Below, in pieces: positions 22,593-33,565 of a DNA stretch of 64,000 nt. The notes beneath the pieces are model-generated. The model did not search any database, had not been told where the DNA came from, and saw only the letters and a program-made list of their open reading frames with translations. The position numbers and the translations under genes are program-made. The stretch spans positions 1,168,501 to 1,232,500 of the forward strand of contig CM061246.1 in NCBI GenBank assembly GCA_022605425.2. The letters run 5' to 3'. Each line of letters begins with the position of its first letter. The stretch's first letter is position 1. Source of the DNA: Hamiltosporidium tvaerminnensis. Its lineage: Eukaryota; Microsporidia; Dubosqiidae.

Positions 22593-22948
22593 AATATGAT
22601 ATTTTTATTTATTAGAATTAAGTTAGCAATTATTAATTAGTTGACTATTTATTTCTTCACATGTTTATATTCAATTTTTTGCTTTTTCAAATTGAATAAT
22701 TCAAAATCTAAGTTTACAAACATAAAACAAAAAAGTATTTCAAAATTATTTAACTTAAATTTTTTAAAGTAAAACTTTGTAAAAAACGCGAATTTCGCAT
22801 ATTAAAAATTCTTTTTAAACTATTATTTGTTTAATTATTTCATAGCTAGTTTTATTTTATTCTTTTAGTCTCAACTAATTTTTACATATTTCTTTCATAA
22901 ATAGTTTTTCGTGGTTTATTGGTTTTTAAAAAATTAAATTCTTTATTT
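22593..22948. other. Intergenic region upstream of RPB11
   Basis: AT-rich. Nothing recognised apart from the CCCC at its end. Confidence 0.5.
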
Positions 22949-22952
22949 CCCC
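22949..22952 (+). promoter_or_regulatory. CCC-type motif at RPB11 start
   Basis: CCCC immediately precedes the ATG with no gap, the arrangement described for many microsporidian genes with very short leaders. Confidence 0.55.
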
Positions 22953-23258
22953 ATGACTGAAGAAATAAAAAAACTTACAATTGAATATGACAAAAAAACA
23001 CCAAATACAGTTGAATTCATAATTCACGATGAATCACATACACTTGCAAATATGATAACTGAAAGATTTCTTAAAGATCAAAGATGTACATTTAGCGCCT
23101 ATAAGATTGTACATCCGTTAGATAACAACGTTCATATTCGTGTAACCGCTATTAGATCCATAAATGTCAAATCACTAATTATAGAAGTTTTGAAGTCTTT
23201 TGAAACTGAAATAAATGAACTTTGTGAACAATTTGTAAATTTAGAAAAAAATATTTAA
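22953..23258 (+). CDS. RPB11: RNA polymerase II subunit RPB11
   Basis: Encodes 101 residues, covering the whole eukaryotic RPB11/AC19 (archaeal L-type) fold: an alpha-like dimerisation domain with HDESHTLANMI near residues 24-34, CTFSAYKIVHPL at 45-56 and RVTAIRS following. RPB11 pairs with RPB3 to nucleate Pol II assembly. The AYK..HP wording fits RPB11 better than AC19 of Pol I/III, which usually has GYT..HP. It is shorter than the yeast protein by its C-terminal extension, as often seen in microsporidia. It is convergent with TIF6, 373 bases apart. Confidence 0.85.
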   Translation: MTEEIKKLTIEYDKKTPNTVEFIIHDESHTLANMITERFLKDQRCTFSAYKIVHPLDNNVHIRVTAIRSINVKSLIIEVLKSFETEINELCEQFVNLEKNI

Positions 23259-23631
23259 AATAAGAGAAACAATCTAAATCAAAAATTTTGTATGTTAAAC
23301 ATATAATAGTTGCTTTTTGACAAAGGGTAGAAAATAGTTCCTTCGTAAAATGTAATCTCTTCCTGAATATTCTGAGGAGATATAAAGTGTGAAAATAAAA
23401 TTTTTTTAAAAGAAAGCCTTTGATTGGTTGCTAATTTTCATCTTCAAATTCTATGAATTTGTATTCTAAAAAAGTAATAAAAAAATATTTTCAATTTAAA
23501 TTGTATAATTAGCAATTGTAATTTTTAAGAAGCTTTCATATATTCTACACAATTTCGTTCCATTTTTAAAAAATATTCTTGATAAAACATAAAAAAAAGT
23601 TGAAAAAATATTTAAAATTATTAGAAATGTT
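23259..23631. other. Convergent intergenic region RPB11/TIF6
   Basis: AT-rich spacer that must hold the 3' ends of both genes. No hairpin terminator or repeat stands out. Confidence 0.5.
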
Positions 23632-24357
23632 TTATTTTACGATTCCATCTATGAAAAATTCTTTCTTCGAATCAAACAAATCAGAATCGCTTAGTTTAAA
23701 CACTGTTTCGATGACTAAAAATTCTGTGTTTGTCGTTTGAATACCGCAAAAACTGATCCAATCATTAACGATCATTCCACCTCCGATACATCCACTACCT
23801 TTGTTAACAGTTCCAGCAATCACTTGAACTTCAAGCATATTAGCCAACTCCTCCATTTCTTCATCCGTAACATGTGGGTGAACCAACATTCCGACATTAT
23901 TTAATGCTGCGAAAGTTCCTACAAGCGGTTCAAAACCGATATTATGCCTAAATACATCTATCTTTAGTACATCATTGATCATTTCTTCTGTTTCTTTATC
24001 TACATCAGGATGAAGTAAAGCAATATGATCGTTACAAATCAAAGTATTTCCAAGCGCATTTAGACGTTCTTCAACACGCATTACTTTAACAGTATCTGGT
24101 AAATTATTTCGTAAAAAATATAATTCTTGGTCAGTTGTTGTTATTGGTACAAGAAGTCCATTTTTATTTCCTTGACACTGGCTTCCAACAGTCTTAATTC
24201 CATTTATTGTCGTTTCAATTACTGGGATATTTACTTTATCGAATATTTCATTATAAAAATTCTTATTTGAACTTCTTCCTGTAATACAATATGTATTTGT
24301 CAATCGTGCAAAAGCCCCTACCTCGTTACTTCCTTCAAAATCAATTCTAGAAGACAT
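23632..24357 (-). CDS. TIF6: Eukaryotic translation initiation factor 6 (60S anti-association factor)
   Basis: Encodes 241 residues, the full length of the family. eIF6 binds the 60S subunit, supports its biogenesis in the nucleus and blocks premature joining with 40S. Diagnostic stretches are visible: FEGSNEVGAFARLTNTYCI at the start, GNKNGLLVP, RVEERLNALGN, NDHIALLHPD, VLVHP-like MLVHPHVTDEE and GTVNKGSGCIGGGMIVNDW. These belong to the five repeated alpha/beta units of the eIF6 propeller. A CCC lies four bases before the ATG on the minus strand. The gene is intact and very likely functional. Confidence 0.95.
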   Translation of the reverse strand: MSSRIDFEGSNEVGAFARLTNTYCITGRSSNKNFYNEIFDKVNIPVIETTINGIKTVGSQCQGNKNGLLVPITTTDQELYFLRNNLPDTVKVMRVEERLNALGNTLICNDHIALLHPDVDKETEEMINDVLKIDVFRHNIGFEPLVGTFAALNNVGMLVHPHVTDEEMEELANMLEVQVIAGTVNKGSGCIGGGMIVNDWISFCGIQTTNTEFLVIETVFKLSDSDLFDSKKEFFIDGIVK

Positions 24358-24361
24358 CTGA

Positions 24362-24364
24362 GGG
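24362..24364 (-). promoter_or_regulatory. CCC motif at TIF6 start
   Basis: CCC on the minus strand, then four bases, then the ATG. The same type of start signal is seen at RPB11 and PI4K. Confidence 0.5.
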
Positions 24365-26845
24365 TTTGAAGATTATTTAAAAATAACACAAATTTTTTTT
24401 AATAAAACTAAAATATTTGAATTTTTATATTTGTGAATGGAAGAACAAATAAATAGTCAAATATATTTTATTAGAAAATTATTAAAATATTTTTGTGAAG
24501 GCTTTTATTCTTTTGGTTTAAAATCTTAAATTTTTTTTCATAAGTTAGTTACTTTGATAACAGAAATGATCGGATATTCCGCTGAAAATTTGATATTCGA
24601 ATTTTTGTTTAAATTTTAATTTGTTTGCTTTTGTTTATATGTGATTTAATTTATTTTGCTCAAAACAATTAGTTAATAAAAATTTGCGTAACTTTACCAA
24701 TATAATCATAAAATATATTCTTTTGATTTCCAAATATTAGAAAAGGCTGTGTGATTAGTGAGTTCAAATTATAAATTTATAAGAAAAAACAATATTGAAA
24801 CATCTTTTAATATTTTCAAAATGCTTATAAATATTTTTTTTAATTCTTCCTGTTGAGTATAAAAATATGTTTTAATATTTGGATTGATTTTAAATTAAAA
24901 GTATATAATTATAGTTTTTTGGAAATATTGTAATTTGAACCTGCTTATAATTTCAAAGATTCTGTTTTCTATATTTTAATCCTATTACTATGAGTTTAGT
25001 TTTGAAAGAACTTTTCGTTTCTGGCTAAATATAAATTCGTGAAATTCTAGATAATTTAGGTATTAAACGACAGTCAAAAGACTTCTATAGATTTATAATG
25101 ACTACTAATATATTAAATTTTGTAATTTAGATGATACTATAGACGAGGTTATAATAGGGCTTATATTTAAAATTTTCGAATACACATGTAGAAACAAAAT
25201 TATTTAATTTTCTTAGTCAGATTTAATGTAAAACAGATTTCTTTTTGTTTTATAGCTTGCAGTAATCGGTAATTTTTTTTTGAAAATTTCGAAAATACAA
25301 AAAAAATATTTGAGAATCACAAAAACCGAAAACTTGGTTAAAGAATTTTATATTATTCGTAAAAATGTTTGAGTATTATACTTAATATCTTAAGTTCTGG
25401 AACTCAAAACTATTATATAAATAATTTATAAATATAATTGACTTTTATAAGTTGTTATTGCCTTAGCAAGCCTAAAATAATACCTGTAAATTCCTCTAAA
25501 ATAGCTAAATAATGTTCTATTCGTACTATTTAATACACTACTAAATAAAATTGTGCATTAAAAACCCGAATTTAAACAATATGATAAATCATTTTGATTG
25601 AAAATATTTAATAAGGAAATAGTTAGCACTTTAGTCTTTTTTTTAATAGTAATTTTAAAATAATATGTCCAATTTTTAATTCATTATACACAAATTGATT
25701 GATATATAGTTAATATTTCTGAATAGAAAATTTTAAAAGTGTAAAATGCGATTTCCTTTGATATTAAATTCAATATATCTATATATGACTATTTTTATTA
25801 TAATGATTATTTAAAAATAGAAGGAAAGCCACATAAAGAAAAACTACTTTTAAAATTATAATTAAATAAAAACTAGGATACTCTTTTTCACAATTCAATC
25901 ATTCGAATCAATTATCATTTAAATCTTACAATATCTTAAATCGAAATTTATAAGATACTAGCTAGAAAACATATAAAAAAATCTCAATATTTCTATTTAT
26001 AAATATTCAAACTGGGCGTTTTTTCAATTAATATAAATGATACATTTATTAGGGATAGATGTCTAATTATTAAGGCATTTAATCGTCAAAATAATAACAA
26101 AAAGAATACATACAGATACAAAGTTGATAAAAAGAAAAAAAACTTTATTTTAAGCCTAATCTCAAATAAAAAACTAAAGACGAGAATCGAAATGATTTTA
26201 AGACGGAATATCTATTTTTTTAATATTTTAATTATACAAATATACAAAAATTATTTTTTTTAGATTTAAGTATAATGTACAAATTATTAGATCATTAAAT
26301 TAGTTGATTGAAATAAAAATATGTTTTGAATTGATTATATTTCCGTTTTTTAGAAAAATTGAATCAATCAAATTATTTCAAAAAATAATTGAATTCCACG
26401 AAATATAACATTTATTAATTGGTTAATTTCTGTTATGGTTCGAAAAATAAAAGTTGAAATAAAAATATTCTCTTTTTCTTAGTTAAAGAAAGTATAACGT
26501 GAAATTTCTAGAAGTGTATTTATTGTAAAAATTTAACTCCAAAATTTATATTATAATTTTAGATTTAAATTTATGGAAGAAAATAAATGTGTGAATATTT
26601 TAAAATTGGTAATAATATTAGAGAGAAATTTTTTTGATCTGGAAGTTAATTACTGTAAATTTATTTTTTCTTTATGTATTTATTCTTATTTTGGTAATTA
26701 CATTATTATATAGGGCCTTTCTTGGTATATTTTTGATGTGTTTGGGACTTTTTTTTGGTAAGTTTCTATTTATTATACAAGCTTTTTTTAATAAATTTCC
26801 ATTTTGGTCCGTTTGCATTTAAGAACCATAAAGTGTTTTCAAAAA
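24365..26845. other. AT-rich region without recognisable genes
   Basis: About 2.5 kb. A hydrophobic 62-codon frame at 26634-26822 opens only with TTG, is driven by T-runs, and is not supported as a gene. Confidence 0.5.
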
Positions 26846-27085
26846 AGAATTTTATTTATTTAATAGCTCGCTCCTTCCCCACGGATAAAACACAATACAA
26901 CGATGAATCATAGCTTCACCAAGTTCAAGGCGTTACAAAGACGATTTTCTTTGATTGGTTAAATTGTCAACTTCACATAAACTTTCAGAACGAAAGATAA
27001 AGAGTGCGAAAACCGGAGGATCGAAGGCGGCTCTTCCGAAGTAATTTCCGATTCCTCTAGCTCTAGACCGTTAGTGACTTATAAA
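26846..27085 (-). mobile_element. Truncated family C retroelement, 3' end
   Basis: Minus-strand element whose last 120 bp match 7655-7778. It ends GGGGAAGGAGCGAGCTATTAAAT with TAAA-type tail bases. Upstream (26990-27085) is a G+C-richer stretch with a short open frame that includes EESEITSEEPPSIL, likely the end of an ORF. Family unknown; no TSD found. Confidence 0.5.
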
Positions 27086-28198
27086 AAGAATATTTCTTAA
27101 ATTTTTTTTAAAGTCTTCCTTTTCTTTTCAATAGGCAAGTATGAAAACATTGCTAAACAATGTGGCAATTCACTAAATATTTATTATTTCTAAAAAAAAC
27201 TAAAAAAATTAAATACATACATTTATTCTCTAAAAATGATTCTATTGCAATATAATTTCAGGAAAATATAATTATTTCTATTTTTGTATTCTTTACAATG
27301 AAGGGCAAATCTATTTGCATGCGAAAAAGTGACATAATATCGTAAAATTTGGAAATTATCTACAAAATGAAAACTATCAAACATAAAATTTAATGTATTT
27401 TCGAATCGGAAAATGGCTTTTCTACTCTTTTTTTTATATCATATTCTACATATTAAACCTTTCACATTCTTCTTTTATATCCTACTATTAGTTGGTTTTT
27501 AGTTTCGGTTGCTTAAGATGTGGTTGGACTATCTAAATTACGGTGAGTTTGCTATATTTTATTTTTAATTGTTTTGCATTATTTTTCTTGTTTGGCCTGT
27601 CTTCAGAGGGTGCATGAATTTATAAAATATTTTTCAATAAGAAAAATTCAAACTTATAGTTTTTTTGTGGAATGTTCATAACACTAAAAAAATACCATAA
27701 AACAGAATACAAAAATAATCCAGATTTCTGCAACTAATTAGTTCATTATTTAGTTAAATGAACGTAGAAATTGATATTCTAGGAAAAACAAAAAGGTATC
27801 TTATTTTAAATATAATTTTCTGCAATACTACTAAATATTAATTAAAACATTAAATCTAAATATGTTGAAAGGCTTATATTTTCTGGTTTTGATATGAATT
27901 AAATCATGTCGCCTTCCTTGTGGTTAAAAACATGTTTAGTGTTTTATTACAAGATTTTTCAAACAAAACTATTATTTTAAGTGTCAAACCAATCCGATTA
28001 TATTATTGTGATGAAAAATTAAACTTCATACTTACAAACAGTTTTAGTCCTACAAAAAATCATATTGCAAAATTCGGAATAATATCGATATAATTTATGA
28101 TTAAATGTAATCAAAACACAAGCATATTAAATATCATTTTATGATGGATTCATATCGACATTGCTTAAAACATTTAGCCCAAAACAATTTAAAAATAA
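27086..28198. other. AT-rich region without recognisable genes
   Basis: Nothing recognised in about 1.1 kb. Confidence 0.5.
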
Positions 28199-28213
28199 CC
28201 CAAATATTATCAA

Positions 28214-28285
28214 ATGTTTTCAATTAAAATATACCTGACAATATTTTGTGCTATATTAATCCTCGGTATTTTACAGGGATTTTAG
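28214..28285 (+). pseudogene. Signal-peptide-like frame, possible secreted-protein remnant
   Basis: An ATG 12 bases after a CCC opens 23 codons that read as a complete signal peptide (hydrophobic core YLTIFCAILILGIL) and stop at TAG. A neighbouring frame continues with protein-like pieces (ADGNENDIRIMF and later NTYNNGKEETESN) broken by stops up to about 28480. A decayed secreted-protein gene is one reading; chance hydrophobicity from AT-rich DNA is the other. Confidence 0.25.
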
Positions 28286-28679
28286 TGAACCCTACATACT
28301 ATTTATTATCAAAGTGAATTCAAGCAGATGGTAATGAAAATGACATTCGAATCATGTTTTAGAAGCTAAAAATATTCAGGTTAAGATTAAATTAAAAGAG
28401 AAAATACGGACACTTCATGACTTTGAAAATTATGAGTAACACATATAATAACGGAAAGGAAGAAACAGAAAGCAATTAAATCCATTTACGATTTAACCAT
28501 TCAATGTATTTAAGACATAATATAAAAAGAGAAAAAAATCCAAAGAGAAATTCGATATAAAAAATACACGATTTTTTGAACCTTATACAAAAAAATACAA
28601 GAGACAGAAAAGAATATGATAATAGATGAGAACCTTTTAAAATTAGTTTGATTAAGGTAAAAGATTTCGAAATCCAATA
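28286..28679. other. AT-rich stretch before R4-like copy
   Basis: May include further eroded R4-like sequence or the remnant described at 28214. No secure assignment. Confidence 0.4.
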
Positions 28680-29718
28680 ATGAAAATTTAACCTTTTCTC
28701 GAGGCAAGTAGGTAACTAATGCGATTCTATCTTGAAATATGAAAAACAAAAGACCTGTAATTTAAAAATGGAATTTCAAATATAAATATGTAAGTTTTCA
28801 ATTTTTATTAATTGAGGGGCAGAAAGCAATGTGTCAAACACCGTATAAGTCAGGTAAACCAGTAAATAATTTAATGACACAATCTACAAAATTTCTTGGA
28901 CAAGACCAGCACAGTTTGCCTAAATAAGTGGTACGATGCATTATTTACACCTTGTAAAATATATATAAATAAGTCCTCAAAACGAATTAGAAGTCACTTA
29001 TATAGAAATTCTTAAAAATGAGTATGCAGAAATAATATTGGACAGATGAATAAAAACCGATGTCATAATGTGTAACAAAGGTCTCGATATATATTTTAGA
29101 TAAGATAAAAAATTTTGAGGTAACGCTTACGGAGTAAGAATTATTTCCCAAGATTCACCTCAAATAGTTTATAAAGAGGACTTAAGAAGTATTTCTTATT
29201 GACAAACGAGTTAGGTCTTATTTTAAAATAAAGGGTAGAAATAATTCCTTAGATGATAAATTTGGATATTATCGTTAAGGAATATCATAAGATGTATATT
29301 ACAGGACTTCTAATATCTATTATATAAAGGCATATGTTCAGTCGATAATAATCACAAATAGAGTTGAAAATTTCTTTTGAATGGCAAGAGAACTTGAGAC
29401 GAACCAAAATTCCAAAGAGAGTCTGGAATAGCGTCATTATGATTATTGAAAGAGCTGATAGGAATATACAAACAGCACCTCTTTTTAAGGGAGTGAAAAA
29501 TGAGAAGGATAGTGTTAAACAAGTAAATACAAAAAATATATTTCCCTTTCTTTCAGATAGCGTAACCACAGTGAAACCACTAAAAATACATGAAGAAAGA
29601 GTCTGATTCAGAATAAGGTTATGAATATGTTAAAATGGAGGAATAAAATATTTTAAATATAGGGTATTTGTTAAACCCAAAATTTATTGAATAAAATATA
29701 GAAGATCGGTTTGAAATG
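28680..29718 (+). mobile_element. Strongly decayed R4-like retrotransposon, 3' half
   Basis: Plus-strand copy that aligns in order with the minus-strand element at 9.6-10.7 kb. It shows the GGGGCAGAAAG...ATGTGTCAA zinc-finger region near 28815, AGTGGTACGATGCAT near 28928, the endonuclease region from about 29080 (ACAAAGGTCTCGATATAT), AACGAGTTAGGTCTTATT near 29203, and the acidic tail (29364-29606, where an 80-codon frame survives). It ends with AAACCCAAAATTTATTGAATAAA near 29697. The start is uncertain because of erosion. It is the oldest-looking R4-like copy. Confidence 0.75.
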
Positions 29719-30487
29719 AAGCATTAAATAGAGTAAGCCGAGACTTTATTTAAAAGTATCACATCCTTTTTAAAACAGTGGCAAGTTTTATAGTTGTTTC
29801 CATGACATTTATGCAGTTCTAGGTTTAACATAGATGACTTCTATCCCAACACTCCATCAGTACCCCCTGTGATACCTAAATCTCAAAGCCTTTCATCTAA
29901 CAGGTGTGTAAAACCTAATTACTAGGCGAGGCAGTTGCCTGGAGTTCGTTTATGTCCGTTGCATGGAGTGTTATCGAAGGCAGAAGCCCCCCCTGGGCTC
30001 CCCCAAGACTATGCAGCATTCCCACTTACTCTACACTTTTTGAACCCAATAAACTTCTAGCTAAGATATATTTCAGAGATTTACATGGGGTCCACCTAGA
30101 CAGTGCAATGTCATACCAACAGGTATAACCTGCTACTTAGCTCTCCTGGTTTTAAATGGTTTTTATTTTTGTATCTCCCAGGCGCTAAGTCTTCTAACTC
30201 GAGTGAGCAAGGCTAGGTTTCCATGCTTTTAAATGGCAATTACCTACATGTTCAGCTGCGGTCTGCAATCTGGTTACATAAAAAACTACAAATAAATTTG
30301 TAGAAAAAATTTCTCCATTTCTTAGACCTCTTCTCCTCATAACAACTCTCATGGAACAACCGAAGATGTAGTGTGGTTTTATTCCCACCAAAAATCCAAA
30401 CAATGATCTCACACAAGTTTCACACACTCATTGCTAAGCAGAAAGTTTTTTATGTGGTTATCCTCCTTCCACTCAAAGCATTAAATA
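29719..30487 (+). mobile_element. Interspersed repeat E, copy 4, with 12 bp target-site duplication
   Basis: The E body is 29743-30473 and nearly identical to 8844-9570. AAGCATTAAATA stands at 29719-29730 and again at 30476-30487, flanking the unit as a 12 bp target-site duplication. Twelve bases (29731-29742) between the left repeat and the E body are not shared with the other copy and could be an untemplated tail. E therefore moved as a unit of its own, just downstream of an R4-like 3' end that reads the other way relative to E compared with the pair at 9.6 kb. No ORF is conserved between copies. Confidence 0.7.
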
Positions 30488-30650
30488 TAAAAATAAATGC
30501 TAATAATTTCTAAAAATTTGCATTCTGAAATAAAAAAATAAGTTATGTAATGTTTTATTTTTTTTAAAAAGTATTTTTCAGAGAAGCTAGTGTAGACAAG
30601 ATGTGCTAAACTTTATTATGTTATTCTATAATTCCTTCATATGTATATTT

Positions 30651-30966
30651 ATTTTTTAATTTACGAGCTGGGAGAGAGCGTCAATGGGTGTTATTATGAG
30701 ATCAGAGATGCATGAGGAACCAATACCCCCTTTAAAAGAAGCGAAAACAGAGGAAGATGGTGCAAAAAATTTTAAACCAAAATATAAAGCACCCTTTATT
30801 TTACAAGGAGGAACCACTTTAGAGGAACCGACCAATAACATAAATGAAGAGTCGGATTTGGAAGAAGAGACAAAAGTGGGTAAAGAGGTAGAAGAAAACA
30901 TATAAAAAATGGTAAAAATATTTTAACCCAGAATTTTATTAAATAAAAATTGATTTTTTAATTTAC
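30651..30966 (+). mobile_element. 288 bp truncated R4-like insertion with 14 bp target-site duplication
   Basis: ATTTTTTAATTTAC at 30651-30664 is repeated at 30953-30966. Between them lies the last part of the R4-like ORF (73 codons open from 30684; MHEEPIPPLKEA..., then an acidic tail ending EENI) plus the short 3' untranslated end (ACCCAGAATTTTATTAAATAA). This is a textbook 5'-truncated retroelement insertion. The ORF fragment differs from the 9.6 kb copy at many positions but keeps its frame. Confidence 0.8.
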
Positions 30967-32791
30967 AATTTCGTTTTTATGGCTTTAAATTTTTAAGATC
31001 ATGTAGAAAGAATTCGAGGTGATAAATCCAGAATAAAAAAATTTTAGAAAAATTTAACAGTATTTTTTCTGAAAATAGAGAAGTTATTTAATTGCAAACA
31101 ATAATTTCTGATAAATTATTTGATGCAAACATTTTAATTTAATTTTTGATTATTTTCTTACATAAATTTGTATTATTCAAATGATAGATGTAAATGAAGA
31201 GGATATGATATATGAAGAATAAGTGTTTAGAAAATTAGTAAGAAGTTTTTAATTTAATGTATTCAAAAAAATAGAAAGAAATATATGTAGTAAATAAAAA
31301 AAACAAGAAAATGAAAGGGAAACCAATTACTGGTTGAAAATATACGAATTAAAATAGAAAATGAATTTTACACAGTAATATGAAATACTTCGATCTTTTA
31401 AATATTTTTAAAGCAAATAATTTTATAAATGGTTTTAAAATATAAAAACTGCTTTAATCTACGATGAGGGTTTTAAATAATTGTATATTGAAAAACAATT
31501 ATAATATTTATGTATTATTCAAAACAACCAAACTTTGAATAGAAATTTTATAATTTGATAGTATGTTTTAAAATATACATGTAAAAATATAAATAAAGTT
31601 ATTTAACGGATGAAAATGTTGATTTACCAAAGACACCAATAATTTGTAACAGAAACTACAGAATTAAAAATTTGTTTTTATGAAAGTCAATTTAAAAATC
31701 CCATAGTTTAGAAATACATTAGATGCTTAAGAGTATGAATAAATGCAAACCATTAATTTGCATCTTTAAGATAATTTTTATGTATTAACATTTTATCTAT
31801 TATATAATCGATACTATTTACGATTTCATCATGTATACAGTCGACAAAGGTTCCGGCGAAGACGAATTTCCTTGAAATTTTTAATAACTTCGGAATAGTA
31901 AGAAACCATTAATAATGTTTGGATTACTAATATGACACTTTTAATTTTTCATAAATTTTACACAATAATATTAGTGATTAGAATTGAACATGAAACATTT
32001 AGAAGGATTCTATTGATTCAAAAAATATTTGAAATAAATATAGAAAATTATTTCTAAATTTTTGTATTTAGCAAAGATAACATAATAAATTTGTTTTTTT
32101 ATTTTTCTAAAGTTTACATTTTTTTAAAAAAAAGTAAATTTTTTCAAGCAGTTAGATTTTCTTTCTAAGAATTTCAATAAATGAATATAATTTTATATAA
32201 TATTGAAGTATTTTTATTTCATCTCTGTGCCATTTTATATATATTGTCAAAATTTGCACATAATAACTATTTTCTAAATGTTTAATGTAATTTTATACCT
32301 GATTAAATCAAAAGATTTCAAAAAAGATAGCTAAGAACTTATATAATCAATAAATTAATCAATACAGCACAACGCGAAAAAAAACTGTTTTTTTGGACAA
32401 AGAAAACGCTTCACAAGAAAAATTTTAAACTTGAAAGAAGCCCGATTAGAAAAATGTTAAACCTATTAGAATAAACATATAATGCCAGCTAAAGGTCTTC
32501 AAAACTAAAAGTAAATAAAATGGAAGGTCAGAAATATGTTAAATAAAAAAGATCCTAAATATTTATTGTGTAATGTCTAAAGAAGCCTAAAACCGTAGAA
32601 ATCAAAAAATAGAAAAATATACGCGATATGTATGCGAAGAAGGCAAAAAAACCAAAAGAAGTGATTAAAATGTATTATAGCCCAGAAATGAATTTAAGAT
32701 GATAAGTTTACTTTGGTTGTTTATGAATTCAAAAAAAGTCCTTTCAACGAGCTTGACAGGTAGTTTAAAATAAACGATTGCCGACTTATAG
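30967..32791. other. AT-rich region without recognisable genes
   Basis: About 1.8 kb. One G+C-richer patch near 31840-31872 (GGTTCCGGCGAAGACGAA) could be a retroelement scrap but could not be assigned. Confidence 0.5.
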
Positions 32792-33012
32792 CTTTCCTTA
32801 ACAATATTTTTAAAAAATAATATATAGCTTTTTATTCAATAAATCGAATAGAACTTATAGCTTTCCTTAAGGTTGAAATGGTGGAAAGAATTATTTAGAA
32901 AAGAGAAAAATTTGTTAACCCAGAATTTTATTTAATAAATAACTTTCCTTAATAACATTTTTAATAAAATAACATATAGCTTTTTATTCAATAAATCGAA
33001 TAGCACTTATAG
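32792..33012. repeat. Tandem 69-70 bp repeat split by a retroelement scrap
   Basis: The unit CTTTCCTTAA...TTATTCAATAAATCGAATAG...CTTATAG occurs at 32792-32860 and 32943-33012, with an extra CTTTCCTTAA at 32861-32870. The two units differ at a handful of bases. The retroelement scrap sits between CTTTCCTTAA at 32861-32870 and at 32943-32952, consistent with a 10 bp target duplication at the start of the second unit. Confidence 0.7.
32871..32942 (+). mobile_element. 72 bp R4-like 3' end fragment
   Basis: Matches the last ~70 bases of the R4-like element (GGTTGAAATGGTGG...TTGTTAACCCAGAATTTTATT) with few differences. It is the shortest copy in the window and confirms where the family's 3' end lies. 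Confidence 0.75.
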
Positions 33013-33554
33013 CTTTCTTTTTATAAATTTTTTAAACAGCCTTTAATTAAAATTTGATTTTTCGTTCTAGATATGAAATTTCATTTTTCTAATATTTATG
33101 ATATATCAATATTTTTCTAAATAAATTTGATTAAAAAAAGATCTTTTGATAGATTTGACATGATAAAATACTATTTTAATTTATAAAAAAATTCTTAACC
33201 GTTGTATGTTCGAAGGAAAAACCTGGAAATAGAAAAACAATTTTTTTAAATAGAACATCTTCTTGGAGTTAAATATTAACGAATGTGATATTTATATACA
33301 CAAAGAAAAATTTGATGTTTAGTTTTTTTCTTCTTTAGATATATGATTTGTTAGTAGAGAATGGGTAAGAAAAGAAATTTGAAATAATTTAACATATTTA
33401 GAATTCTTTATATTAGAAATAAGTTGATTGATTGATTTTATTTTTTATTGGTGTTATATTCTCTAAATATTTTTAAAAAAATTGATTTGGTGTTAAAATT
33501 ACTGTGAAAATTATTTTTTTCGTATATAAAGGATGTTATTTATAGAACTGTTTA
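33013..33554. other. AT-rich region upstream of rDNA
   Basis: No gene or repeat recognised. Confidence 0.5.
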
Positions 33555-33565
33555 CCCCAAATCAT

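Noticed and set aside
26634-26822. Possible small membrane protein
   Set aside because: Opens only with TTG, follows T-runs, and has no CCC signal or homologue; AT-rich DNA easily gives such hydrophobic frames.
30194-30427. 77-codon minus-strand frame in E copy 4
   Set aside because: Interrupted in the near-identical copy at 9.2-9.5 kb; E shows no conserved ORF.
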